DNA of 7,788 bases, from contig CAJPNA010000059.1 in assembly GCA_905371865.1 (NCBI GenBank), positions 1-7,788 of the forward strand. Reading direction: 5' to 3'. The notes beneath the pieces are model-generated. The model made no database searches. It had not been told where the DNA came from and was given only the letters and a program-made list of their open reading frames with translations. The DNA comes from an uncultured Carnobacterium sp. (GTDB lineage: Bacteria > Bacillota > Bacilli > Lactobacillales > Aerococcaceae). The translations under genes were made by a program, and so were the position numbers. Each line of letters begins with the position of its first letter. The first letter of the stretch is position 1. This document shows positions 1 through 5,925 of this stretch, in pieces.

Positions 1-94
1 AATGATGGATGAAAAGCCAATTCGTTTGATTGGGCTAAGTGTTTCGCATTTAGAAAAGACAGATAAAATTTATAAACAATTAAAACTGTTTTAA
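1..94 (+). CDS. dinB: DNA polymerase IV (DinB), C-terminal fragment
   Basis: This is the 3' end of a gene that begins outside the window; only the last 30 codons and the TAA stop are visible (frame starting at base 2). The peptide contains PIRLIGLSVSHLE followed by a short tail ending QLKLF. Y-family polymerase IV proteins of Firmicutes typically end with an 'IRLLGVSVSNLE'-like strand of the little-finger domain and a C-terminal QLxLF pentapeptide that binds the beta sliding clamp, so both parts fit. Pol IV performs error-prone translesion synthesis. The catalytic palm is not in the window, so activity cannot be judged. No obvious terminator follows directly; the nearest stem-loop starts 115 bases after the stop. 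The identification rests on a short tail and is probable, not certain. Confidence 0.72.
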   Translation, partial: MMDEKPIRLIGLSVSHLEKTDKIYKQLKLF

Positions 95-98
95 TAAA

Positions 99-158
99 TT
101 AGTACAGTTCTAAAAGTGAAACTAGTACAGTTTGCAAGTGAAAACTATAGGTACATTT
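99..158. repeat. Short tandem-like direct repeats with TAGTACAGTT core
   Basis: The ten bases TAGTACAGTT occur at 100-109 and 123-132 (23 bases apart), each followed by a similar AAGTGAAA stretch. A weaker copy, TAGGTACATTT, starts at 148. A third exact copy lies at 334-343, just downstream of the proposed pdh promoter. The first copy sits in an imperfect palindrome, TTAGTACAGTTCTAA (99-113). The spacing of about two helical turns is what repeated protein-binding sites often show. I do not recognise the motif as a known operator, and the binding protein, if any, is unknown. Confidence 0.5.
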
Positions 159-204
159 GCTGAAAATAGATGAAAACAGATAAAGAGTTGAACAAATCGG
201 AATA

Positions 205-281
205 AAAAAAGACTTTATAAAGCGTAACAAAATAGAACTTTATTCACAAAGTTAACAGAAACGCTCTATAAAGTCTTCTTT
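205..281. other. Long AT-rich stem-loop between dinB and pdhA
   Basis: AAGACTTTATAAAGCG (209-224) pairs with CGCTCTATAAAGTCTT (262-277). This gives 15 of 16 base pairs, with one A/C mismatch (220/266) and three more A-T pairs outside a further mismatch. The 37-base loop contains an inner hairpin, AACTTT (236-241) with AAAGTT (248-253). Read on the minus strand the stem is followed by a run of T residues, as in an intrinsic terminator. Read on the plus strand it is followed by CTTCTTTGCTT, a poor but T-rich tail. It may end dinB transcription, possibly in both directions. No minus-strand gene is present to need it. A degenerate small mobile repeat is an alternative. Confidence 0.55.
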
Positions 282-291
282 GCTTGCATAA

Positions 292-320
292 TTCACAAAA
301 GTTTGTTAAATTATTATACG
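292..320 (+). promoter_or_regulatory. Candidate sigma-A promoter of the pdhABCD operon
   Basis: A -35 box TTCACA (292-297, five of six consensus bases) is separated by 17 bases from a -10 box TATACG (315-320, four of six). Transcription would start near 327, leaving a leader of about 75 bases before pdhA. It is the best-spaced pair between the upstream stem-loop and pdhA. An imperfect palindrome centred at 300/301 overlaps the -35 box, so a regulator could act here. No transcript data are available, and AT-rich DNA gives many weak matches. Confidence 0.45.
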
Positions 321-402
321 ATAGCAGAGGGAATAGTACAGTTTTAACTACCTGTTTTGTCTGTGAAGCACAATTTCTTATAGAAAAGGGGAAAAAAGAA
401 GT

Positions 403-1509
403 ATGGCAACGAAGAAAAAATTCAATCTCGATGCACTTTTCACACCAAATAACACGAACTTTGAAATGGTTCAAGTGTTAGACGCAGAAGGAAAAGTTGT
501 AAATCCTGACTTAGTACCAGATTTATCTGACGACGAATTAGTTGAATTAATGACAGATATGGTATGGTCTCGTATTTTACACGAACGTTCAACTGCATTA
601 AACCGTCAAGGACGTTTAGGTTTCTATGCTCCAACAGCTGGACAAGAAGCTTCACAATTAGCTTCAATTAAAGCTATTGAAAAAGAAGACGTTCTTTTAC
701 CAGGTTACCGTGATGTACCACAATTAGTAAAACACGGTTTACCATTATCACAAGCATTCTTATGGTCTCGTGGACATGTTGCAGGTAACATGTACCCAGA
801 ATCATTAAAAGCTTTACCACCACAAATCATCATCGGCGCACAATATGTACAAGCTGCTGGTGTTGCTTTAGGTCTTAAAAAACGTGGTAAGAAAAACGTT
901 GCAGTAACTTATACGGGTGATGGAGGATCTTCACAAGGGGACTTCTATGAAGGAATTAACTACGCTGGTGCATATAAAGCTCCTGCAGTATTCTTTATTC
1001 AAAACAACGGTTGGGCTATTTCAACTCCTCGTGAGTTACAAACAGCTGCTCCAACATTAGCTCAAAAAGCTGTTGCTGCTGGTATTCCTGGTATCCAAGT
1101 AGATGGTATGGACCCATTAGCAGTTTACGCTGTAACTAAAAAAGCTCGTGAATACGCAGTTGCTGGAAACGGTCCTGTGTTAATCGAAACAATCTGCTTC
1201 CGTTACGGTCCTCATACATTATCAGGTGACGACCCAACTCGTTACCAACCAGAAGGAATTCAAGATGAATGGGCTAAGAAAGATCCATTAATTCGTTTCC
1301 GTAACTACCTAACAGCTAAAGGCTTATGGTCAGAAGAAAAAGAAAACGAAGTAATTGAAGCAACTAAAGAAGAAATCAAAGAAGCGATTAAAGAGGCTGA
1401 CAAACAACCTAAACAAAAAGTTTCATTCTTCTTAGAAACAATGTTTGAAGAACCAACAAACGTTATTAAAGAACAAATCGAACACTTTAAAGCAAAGGAG
1501 AATAAATAA
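403..1509 (+). CDS. pdhA: Pyruvate dehydrogenase E1 component, alpha subunit
   Basis: This 368-residue cytoplasmic protein forms, with PdhB, the alpha2-beta2 E1 enzyme that decarboxylates pyruvate with thiamine diphosphate and acetylates the lipoyl groups of E2. The thiamine diphosphate motif is complete: GDG at residues 172-174 and NN at 201-202, 26 residues apart. The conserved SRGH motif ends at His125. The phosphorylation-loop-like segment RYGPHTLSGDDPTRYQ (267-282) carries His271, matching the catalytic loop of Bacillus E1 alpha. Length is normal for the family. The ATG start is supported by AAAAGGGG (384-391) 11 bases upstream and by the MATKKK-type N-terminus. The protein ends in a charged, lysine/glutamate-rich helix. 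It is the first gene of the operon, 2 bases before pdhB, so the two subunits should be made in step. Nothing looks damaged. Confidence 0.98.
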   Translation: MATKKKFNLDALFTPNNTNFEMVQVLDAEGKVVNPDLVPDLSDDELVELMTDMVWSRILHERSTALNRQGRLGFYAPTAGQEASQLASIKAIEKEDVLLPGYRDVPQLVKHGLPLSQAFLWSRGHVAGNMYPESLKALPPQIIIGAQYVQAAGVALGLKKRGKKNVAVTYTGDGGSSQGDFYEGINYAGAYKAPAVFFIQNNGWAISTPRELQTAAPTLAQKAVAAGIPGIQVDGMDPLAVYAVTKKAREYAVAGNGPVLIETICFRYGPHTLSGDDPTRYQPEGIQDEWAKKDPLIRFRNYLTAKGLWSEEKENEVIEATKEEIKEAIKEADKQPKQKVSFFLETMFEEPTNVIKEQIEHFKAKENK

Positions 1510-1511
1510 TT

Positions 1512-2489
1512 ATGGCACAAATGACAATGATTCAAGCCATCACAGACGCATTGGCTGTTGAATTAAAACGTGATGAAAATGTCCTAATTTTCGGGGAAGA
1601 CGTTGGTAAAAACGGTGGGGTTTTCCGTGCGACTCAAGGGCTTCAAGATGAATTCGGTGAAGACCGCGTATTCAATACTCCTTTAGCAGAATCTGGTATC
1701 GGTGGTTTAGCAATCGGTTTAGCATTAGAAGGTTACCGTCCAGTTCCTGAAATCCAATTCTTCGGATTCGTATTCGAAGTAATGGATAGCGTGGTAGCTC
1801 AAGCAGCTCGTACACGTTACCGTATGGGTGGAACTCGTCAAATGCCTATCGTATTCCGTTCACCAATGGGTGGAGGGGTACATACTCCAGAATTACACTC
1901 AGATAACTTAGAAGGTTTAGTAGCTCAATCACCAGGTTTGAAAGTGGTTATCCCTTCAAACCCATACGATGCAAAAGGCTTATTAATCTCAGCTATTCGT
2001 GACAACGACCCAGTTGTTTACTTAGAGCACATGAAATTATACCGTTCATTCCGTGAAGAAGTTCCAGAAGGAGAATACACAGTTCCTTTAGGAGTAGCTG
2101 CTGTAACTCGTGAAGGTAAAGACGTATCTGTAATCACTTACGGTGCAATGGTTCGTGAAGCAGTTAAAGCTGCTGAGAACTTAGAAAAAGAAGGAATCTC
2201 AGTAGAAGTTATCGACTTACGTACTGTTTCTCCATTAGACTTAGACACAATCTTGGCATCAGTTGAAAAAACTGGTCGCGTAGTGGTTGTTCAAGAAGCA
2301 CAACGTCAAGCTGGTATCGGCGCAATGGTTATGTCTGAAATTGCTGAACGTGCAATCTTAAGTTTAGAAGCTCCAATCGGACGTGTTGCAGCTCCAGATA
2401 CAATCTTCCCATTTGGTCAAGCAGAAAACGACTGGTTACCAAATGCTAGCGACATTGAAGCTAAAGTTCGCGAAACAGTGAACTTCTAA
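1512..2489 (+). CDS. pdhB: Pyruvate dehydrogenase E1 component, beta subunit
   Basis: This 325-residue protein is the beta chain of the heterotetrameric E1 and contributes to the thiamine diphosphate site and to docking on E2. The pyrimidine-binding transketolase domain occupies roughly residues 4-180. It includes FGEDVG (27-32), TPLAESG with the conserved Glu60 that activates the cofactor, and the GGGVHTPELHSDNLEG segment (120-135) with His129. The C-terminal transketolase domain follows (about 195-315), with VIDLRTVSPLD and VVQEAQRQAG. Length and motifs are standard. The ribosome binding site AAAGGAG (1494-1500) lies inside the end of pdhA, and the gap between the genes is 2 bases, so translational coupling is likely. 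A hairpin follows the stop codon before pdhC. Confidence 0.98.
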   Translation: MAQMTMIQAITDALAVELKRDENVLIFGEDVGKNGGVFRATQGLQDEFGEDRVFNTPLAESGIGGLAIGLALEGYRPVPEIQFFGFVFEVMDSVVAQAARTRYRMGGTRQMPIVFRSPMGGGVHTPELHSDNLEGLVAQSPGLKVVIPSNPYDAKGLLISAIRDNDPVVYLEHMKLYRSFREEVPEGEYTVPLGVAAVTREGKDVSVITYGAMVREAVKAAENLEKEGISVEVIDLRTVSPLDLDTILASVEKTGRVVVVQEAQRQAGIGAMVMSEIAERAILSLEAPIGRVAAPDTIFPFGQAENDWLPNASDIEAKVRETVNF

Positions 2490-2504
2490 TTTAACAATTT
2501 TCAT

Positions 2505-2544
2505 TCTAAAGAGCCTCTCGAATGAGTGTGCTCTTTAGAGTTTT
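2505..2544 (+). promoter_or_regulatory. Intercistronic hairpin between pdhB and pdhC
   Basis: TCTAAAGAGC (2505-2514) and GCTCTTTAGA (2530-2539) form a perfect 10-base-pair stem with a 15-base loop. Inside the loop CTC (2515-2517) can pair with GAG (2524-2526). The stem is followed by G and then TTTT, a short U-tract resembling a weak intrinsic terminator. It lies 15 bases after the pdhB stop and 26 bases before pdhC. In an operon whose four products work together, a full terminator here would be odd, so partial attenuation or an mRNA processing or stability element is more likely. Confidence 0.7.
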
Positions 2545-2570
2545 ATAAAAATAAGAAGGGATGTACAAGC

Positions 2571-4187
2571 ATGGCTTTCCAATTTAAAATGCCTGATATC
2601 GGTGAAGGTATCGCAGAAGGCGAAATCGTAAAAATCGACATTAAAGTCGGAGATACAATTCAAGAAGATGATATTTTATTCGAAGTACAAAACGACAAAT
2701 CTGTAGAAGAAATTCCTTCTCCAGTAAGTGGTAAAGTATTAGAAGTTAAAGTTCAAGAAGGTACAGTAGCACGCGTAGGCGACATCATCGTAGTTATCGA
2801 CGATGGTTCTGGCCCAGCAGAAGCAGCACCTGCAGCAGCTCCAGCTCCAGCATCAGCACCTGCACCAGCAGCATCAAACACTTTCCAATTCAAATTACCT
2901 GACATCGGTGAAGGAATTGCAGAAGGTGAAATCGTTAAAATTGACATCAAGGTAGGCGACACAATTGCTGAAGATGACATTTTATTCGAAGTACAAAACG
3001 ATAAATCAGTAGAATCTATTCCTTCTCCAGTAGCTGGAACTGTTACAGCAGTTTTAGTTTCTGAAGGAACAGTAGCTCGCGTTGGTGATGTAATCGTTGA
3101 AATCGCAACAGAAGGCGGTTCTCACGCACCTGCAGCAGCGGCTCCAGCAGCACCTGCAGCACCAGCAGCTGCTCCAGCGGCACCTGCAGCTCCAACAGGA
3201 GTTCCAGCGGCAAGCAACCCTGGTAAATTAGTATTAGCAATGCCTTCAGTTCGTCAATATGCACGTGAAAAAGGTGTTGATATTACAGCAGTAGTTCCAA
3301 CTGGTAAAGGCGGACGCATTACTCGTGAAGACATCGATAACTTCGGTGGCGCACCAGTAGCAGCACCTGCAGCTCCAGCAGCAGTAGAAGCTCCAGCAGC
3401 ATCTGCACCAGCAGCGGCTCCAGCTCAAGCATCTGCACCAGCAGCGCCTGCAGCTCCAGCTAAACCATTCGTTGGATCAGCTGAACGTGAAGAACGCGTT
3501 AAATTAACTCCAATGCGTAAAGCAATTTCTAAAGCAATGGTTAACAGCAAACATACTGCACCACACGTTACATTACATGACCAAGTTGAAGTTTCTAAAC
3601 TTTGGGATCACCGTAAGAAATTCAAAGATGTTGCAGCTGCTCAAGGTACTAAATTAACATTCTTACCTTACGTTGTTAAAGCTTTAGCAGTAGCAATGAA
3701 GAAATTCCCAGTATTGAATGCTTCTATCGACGATGCATCTCAAGAAATTGTTTACAAAAACTACATCAACATCGGTATCGCTACAGATACAGATTTAGGT
3801 TTATTCGTTCCAAATATCAAAGATGCGAATGCTAAGAGCATGTTCGCTATCGCAGATGAAATTAACGCATTAGCTGCAAAAGCTCATGAAGGTAAATTAA
3901 CTGCAGGAGATATGGGACAAGGAACAATTACAATTTCTAACATAGGTTCAGTAGGTGGCGGCTGGTTCACTCCAGTTATCAACTACCCTGAAGTTGCGAT
4001 TTTAGGTGTTGGTACAATCGTTCGCGAACCAGTTATCAACGAAAACGATGAAATCGTAATCGGACGTAACATGAAATTATCATTAAGCTTTGACCACCGT
4101 ATCGTGGACGGCGCAACTGCTCAAAAAGCTATGAACGAAATCAAACGTCTATTAAACGATCCAGAATTATTATTAATGGAAGCTTAA
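2571..4187 (+). CDS. pdhC: Dihydrolipoamide acetyltransferase (E2) of pyruvate dehydrogenase, two lipoyl domains
   Basis: E2 is the structural core of the complex: its lipoyl arms collect acetyl groups from E1 and transfer them to CoA, and E3 reoxidises the arms. The 538 residues comprise lipoyl domain 1 (about 3-77, lipoyl Lys43 in NDKS), an Ala/Pro linker, lipoyl domain 2 (about 105-179, Lys145 in NDKS) and a longer Ala/Pro linker. Next come the peripheral subunit-binding domain (about 220-258), a third Ala/Pro linker, and the catalytic domain (about 305-538) with the active-site motif DHRIVDG (508-514; His509, Asp513). Two lipoyl domains and this length resemble the Enterococcus enzyme. 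I chose ATG 2571, preceded by AGAAGGG 10 bases upstream. An in-frame GTG at 2526 would add 15 residues, but it lies in the hairpin and lacks a ribosome binding site. Confidence 0.98.
   Translation: MAFQFKMPDIGEGIAEGEIVKIDIKVGDTIQEDDILFEVQNDKSVEEIPSPVSGKVLEVKVQEGTVARVGDIIVVIDDGSGPAEAAPAAAPAPASAPAPAASNTFQFKLPDIGEGIAEGEIVKIDIKVGDTIAEDDILFEVQNDKSVESIPSPVAGTVTAVLVSEGTVARVGDVIVEIATEGGSHAPAAAAPAAPAAPAAAPAAPAAPTGVPAASNPGKLVLAMPSVRQYAREKGVDITAVVPTGKGGRITREDIDNFGGAPVAAPAAPAAVEAPAASAPAAAPAQASAPAAPAAPAKPFVGSAEREERVKLTPMRKAISKAMVNSKHTAPHVTLHDQVEVSKLWDHRKKFKDVAAAQGTKLTFLPYVVKALAVAMKKFPVLNASIDDASQEIVYKNYINIGIATDTDLGLFVPNIKDANAKSMFAIADEINALAAKAHEGKLTAGDMGQGTITISNIGSVGGGWFTPVINYPEVAILGVGTIVREPVINENDEIVIGRNMKLSLSFDHRIVDGATAQKAMNEIKRLLNDPELLLMEA
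2577..3107 (+). repeat. Internal duplication: two lipoyl-domain coding copies in pdhC
   Basis: Bases 2577-2801 and 2883-3107 encode the same lipoyl module, offset by exactly 102 codons. In the first 50 or so residues the copies differ at only about three positions (Met/Leu, Gln/Ala, Glu/Ser). The last third is more diverged except for EGTVARVGD. Many synonymous third positions differ, for example GATATC against GACATC, so the copies are not a recent exact duplication and the protein sequence appears to be held by selection. Confidence 0.93.
2811..3464 (+). repeat. Low-complexity Ala/Pro linker-coding segments of pdhC
   Basis: Three segments built from GCA/GCT/GCG and CCA/CCT codons encode flexible linkers: 2811-2879 (residues 81-103), 3126-3224 (residues 186-218) and 3348-3464 (residues 260-298). 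In the third, 22 of 39 residues are alanine. These repeats allow the lipoyl and binding domains to swing between active sites. They are also prone to length change by slippage. The second lipoyl domain lies between the first two segments and the subunit-binding domain between the last two. Confidence 0.9.
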
Positions 4188-4201
4188 TTCATTAAACTGT
4201 T

Positions 4202-4240
4202 GGAACGGCGTAGACATTGGTTTACGTCGGTTCCTTATTT
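4202..4240 (+). promoter_or_regulatory. Intercistronic hairpin between pdhC and pdhD
   Basis: GGAACGGCGTA (4202-4212) pairs with TACGTC (4223-4228) and GTTCC (4230-4234). This makes an 11-base-pair stem with one bulged G (4229), one G-U pair and a 10-base loop. The tail is TTATTT, a weak U-tract. The structure starts 15 bases after the pdhC stop and ends before the pdhD ribosome binding site. Like the pdhB-pdhC hairpin, it could reduce read-through or protect or mark an mRNA end, giving unequal subunit output. Confidence 0.62.
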
Positions 4241-4264
4241 GAAAACTTTTAAGAGGTGAAAAAA

Positions 4265-5671
4265 ATGGTAGTAGGCGATTTCGCTATTGAACTAGATACA
4301 GTCGTAATCGGTGCCGGCCCTGGTGGATATGTTGCAGCTATTCGTGCAGCTCAAGAAGGTCAAAAAGTTGCGATTATCGAGAAAGAATATTTTGGTGGTG
4401 TCTGCTTAAACGTTGGATGTATTCCATCTAAAGCGTTAATTTCTGCTGGACATCATTACCAAGAAGCACAACACTCAGAAGTATTTGGTGTGACTGCTAA
4501 AGAAGTTGTTTTAGACTTCGCTAAAACTCAAGAATGGAAAGATAACCAAGTTGTTAAGAAATTAACTGCTGGTGTTGAGTACTTATTAAAGAAAAACAAA
4601 GTTGAAATTATTAAAGGGGAAGCGTTCTTAGTCGATGACCATACTTTACGTGTTGTGACTGAAGACAGCGCTCAAACTTATTCTTTCAACCATGCTATCG
4701 TAGCTACAGGTAGCCGTCCAATCGAAATCAAAGGTTTCAAATTTGGCGGACGCGTTATCGATTCAACTGGTGGTTTAGCACTTAAAGAAGTTCCTAAAAA
4801 ATTAGTTGTTATCGGTGGTGGGGTTATCGGTTCAGAACTAGGTTCAGCATATGCTAATTTAGGTTCACAAGTAACAATCCTTGAAGGTGCTCCTAGCATC
4901 CTTTCAATGTTCGACAAAGACATGGTTAAACTTGTTGAAGACGACATGGCTAAAAAAGGCGTTACTATCGTAACAAATGCAATGGCTAAAGAAGCTGTTG
5001 ACAATGGTGATAGCGTAACTGTTAAGTATACAGTTGACGGTAAAGAAGAAGCTGTTGAAGCTGACTACGTAATGGTTGCTGTAGGTCGCCGTCCTAACAC
5101 TGACGAAATTGGTTTAGAAGTTGCTGGTGTTGAAATGACTGACCGTGGTTTAGTGAAAGTTGACAACCAAGGACGTACAAACGTTAAATCAATCTTCGCA
5201 ATCGGCGATATCGTTCCTGGACCAGCTCTTGCTCACAAAGCAAGCTACGAAGGAAAAATCGCTGCAGAAGCAATCTCAGGTAAAGCAGTGGCTGTTGACT
5301 ACCGTGCAATGCCTTCTGTTGCCTTCACTGATCCAGAACTTGCTTCAGTTGGTTACACTCAACAACAAGCTAAAGATGCTGGTTTACAAGTAAAAGCTTC
5401 TAAATTCCCATTATCAGGAAATGGTCGTGCATTATCATTGAACGCTACTGAAGGTTTCGTTCGTTTAATCACTACTAAAGAAGATAACGTAATCGTTGGT
5501 GCACAAGTTGCCGGCGTGAATGCTTCAGATATTATCGCTGAATTAGGTTTAGCAGTTGAAGCTGGAATGAATGCGGAAGATATCGCATTAACAATCCACT
5601 CACATCCATCATTATCAGAAGTAGTTATGGATACAGCTGAATTAGCATTAGGTATGCCAATTCACGTTTAA
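4265..5671 (+). CDS. pdhD: Dihydrolipoamide dehydrogenase (E3)
   Basis: E3 is an FAD flavoprotein that reoxidises the dihydrolipoyl groups of E2 and passes electrons to NAD+. The 468-residue protein shows an N-terminal FAD-binding motif GAGPGG (16-21), the redox-active disulfide in GGVCLNVGCIPSK (Cys47 and Cys52), the NAD-binding motif GGGVIGSE (184-191), the second FAD contact AIGDI (312-316), and the C-terminal dimerisation domain with the catalytic pair His447-Glu452 in HSHPSLSE. Length is standard. The start is ATG 4265, with AGAGGTG (4252-4258) at good distance. An in-frame GTG at 4256 lies inside that ribosome binding site and is unlikely. As the last gene of the pdh operon, before a strong terminator, it is probably the E3 for PDH. 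Sharing with other 2-oxoacid dehydrogenases is possible but not visible here. Confidence 0.97.
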   Translation: MVVGDFAIELDTVVIGAGPGGYVAAIRAAQEGQKVAIIEKEYFGGVCLNVGCIPSKALISAGHHYQEAQHSEVFGVTAKEVVLDFAKTQEWKDNQVVKKLTAGVEYLLKKNKVEIIKGEAFLVDDHTLRVVTEDSAQTYSFNHAIVATGSRPIEIKGFKFGGRVIDSTGGLALKEVPKKLVVIGGGVIGSELGSAYANLGSQVTILEGAPSILSMFDKDMVKLVEDDMAKKGVTIVTNAMAKEAVDNGDSVTVKYTVDGKEEAVEADYVMVAVGRRPNTDEIGLEVAGVEMTDRGLVKVDNQGRTNVKSIFAIGDIVPGPALAHKASYEGKIAAEAISGKAVAVDYRAMPSVAFTDPELASVGYTQQQAKDAGLQVKASKFPLSGNGRALSLNATEGFVRLITTKEDNVIVGAQVAGVNASDIIAELGLAVEAGMNAEDIALTIHSHPSLSEVVMDTAELALGMPIHV

Positions 5672-5692
5672 TTTTCATAGAATGAACGTAAG

Positions 5693-5719
5693 AGGACTCG
5701 AATTTTCGGGTCCTTTTTT
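5693..5719 (+). terminator. Intrinsic terminator of the pdhABCD operon
   Basis: AGGACTCG (5693-5700) pairs with CGGGTCCT (5707-5714), eight pairs including one T-G wobble, around an AATTTT loop. An A-T pair inside the loop can extend the stem. The six T residues 5714-5719 follow directly. It begins 22 bases after the pdhD stop and is the only classic terminator in the window, so it separates the PDH operon from the psuKG unit. Confidence 0.9.
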
Positions 5720-5814
5720 GTTGCTGTTACAGGGAAATCGAATCAAATAGATTCTCAAAACCGAACAATCATAAAAAATGATTTCGAAATATTTGCTTTT
5801 CTTCTTAGTAAAGC

Positions 5815-5844
5815 TTGATTGGAGTAGGGGTTATCGCTTATAAT
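5815..5844 (+). promoter_or_regulatory. Sigma-A promoter of the psuKG unit
   Basis: The -35 box TTGATT (5815-5820, four of six) and a perfect -10 box TATAAT (5839-5844) are 18 bases apart. Transcription should start near 5851, leaving a leader of about 75 bases before the psuK ATG. It lies downstream of the pdh terminator, so psuKG has its own transcript. It is the best promoter match in the window. Confidence 0.82.
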
Positions 5845-5850
5845 GAAGCG
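5835..5850. promoter_or_regulatory. Operator-like inverted repeat over the psuK -10 box
   Basis: CGCTT (5835-5839) and AAGCG (5846-5850) form a perfect inverted repeat with a 6-base spacer. Flanking TTAT (5831-5834) and ATAA (5852-5855) extend the symmetry if one extra base is allowed on the right. The repeat contains the -10 box, which is the position expected for a repressor that blocks RNA polymerase. No regulator gene is next to it in the window, so the ligand and protein are unknown. Confidence 0.5.
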
Positions 5851-5859
5851 TATAAGACC

Positions 5860-5921
5860 GAATGAAGGAAAAGCTTCATCCTCCTCCATTCATCGAACCT
5901 TTATGTAAACGAAGGGGGATG
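5860..5921 (+). promoter_or_regulatory. psuK leader with two competing RNA pairings
   Basis: Pairing 1 joins GAATG and AGGA (5860-5869) to TCCT and CATTC (5882-5891), nine pairs around one A/C mismatch. Pairing 2 joins CATCCTCC (5877-5884) to GGGGGATG (5914-5921), eight pairs with one G-U, which would cover the psuK ribosome binding site GAAGGGGG. The two share bases 5882-5884, so they exclude each other. This could set translation of psuK, but the leader is short and I recognise no known riboswitch class. Confidence 0.35.
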
Positions 5922-5925
5922 TTTC

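Noticed and set aside
154..168. CodY-box-like sequence (CATTTGCTGAAAATA)
   Set aside because: It matches 12 of 15 consensus positions, but such matches are common in AT-rich DNA and it lies about 125 bases upstream of the proposed promoter -35 box, so I do not call it.
244..474. Minus-strand open frame across the pdh leader
   Set aside because: No ribosome binding site or protein similarity; it is antisense to the pdhA start and the AT-rich leader.
284..481. Small plus-strand open frame overlapping the start of pdhA
   Set aside because: It begins with a non-ATG codon lacking a ribosome binding site, runs out of frame into the conserved start of pdhA, and its peptide shows no recognisable domain.
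3043..3428. Minus-strand open frames opposite the pdhC linkers
   Set aside because: They read the complement of Ala/Pro codon repeats and give low-complexity Leu, Gln or Cys/Trp-rich peptides, a known artefact of such repeats.
4678..5004. Minus-strand 108-codon open frame inside pdhD
   Set aside because: It lies wholly within the conserved NAD-binding part of pdhD, shows no domain, and has no ribosome binding site.
5781..5790. Perfect 10-base palindrome ATTTCGAAAT between the terminator and the psuK promoter
   Set aside because: Short AT-rich palindromes are frequent by chance, the symmetry does not extend outward, and it is not placed against the promoter elements.
5843..5857. Catabolite-response-element-like sequence near the psuK promoter
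   Set aside because: ATGAAGCG lacks one base of the conserved TGNAANCG core, so it does not satisfy the cre consensus; the inverted repeat explains the same bases better.
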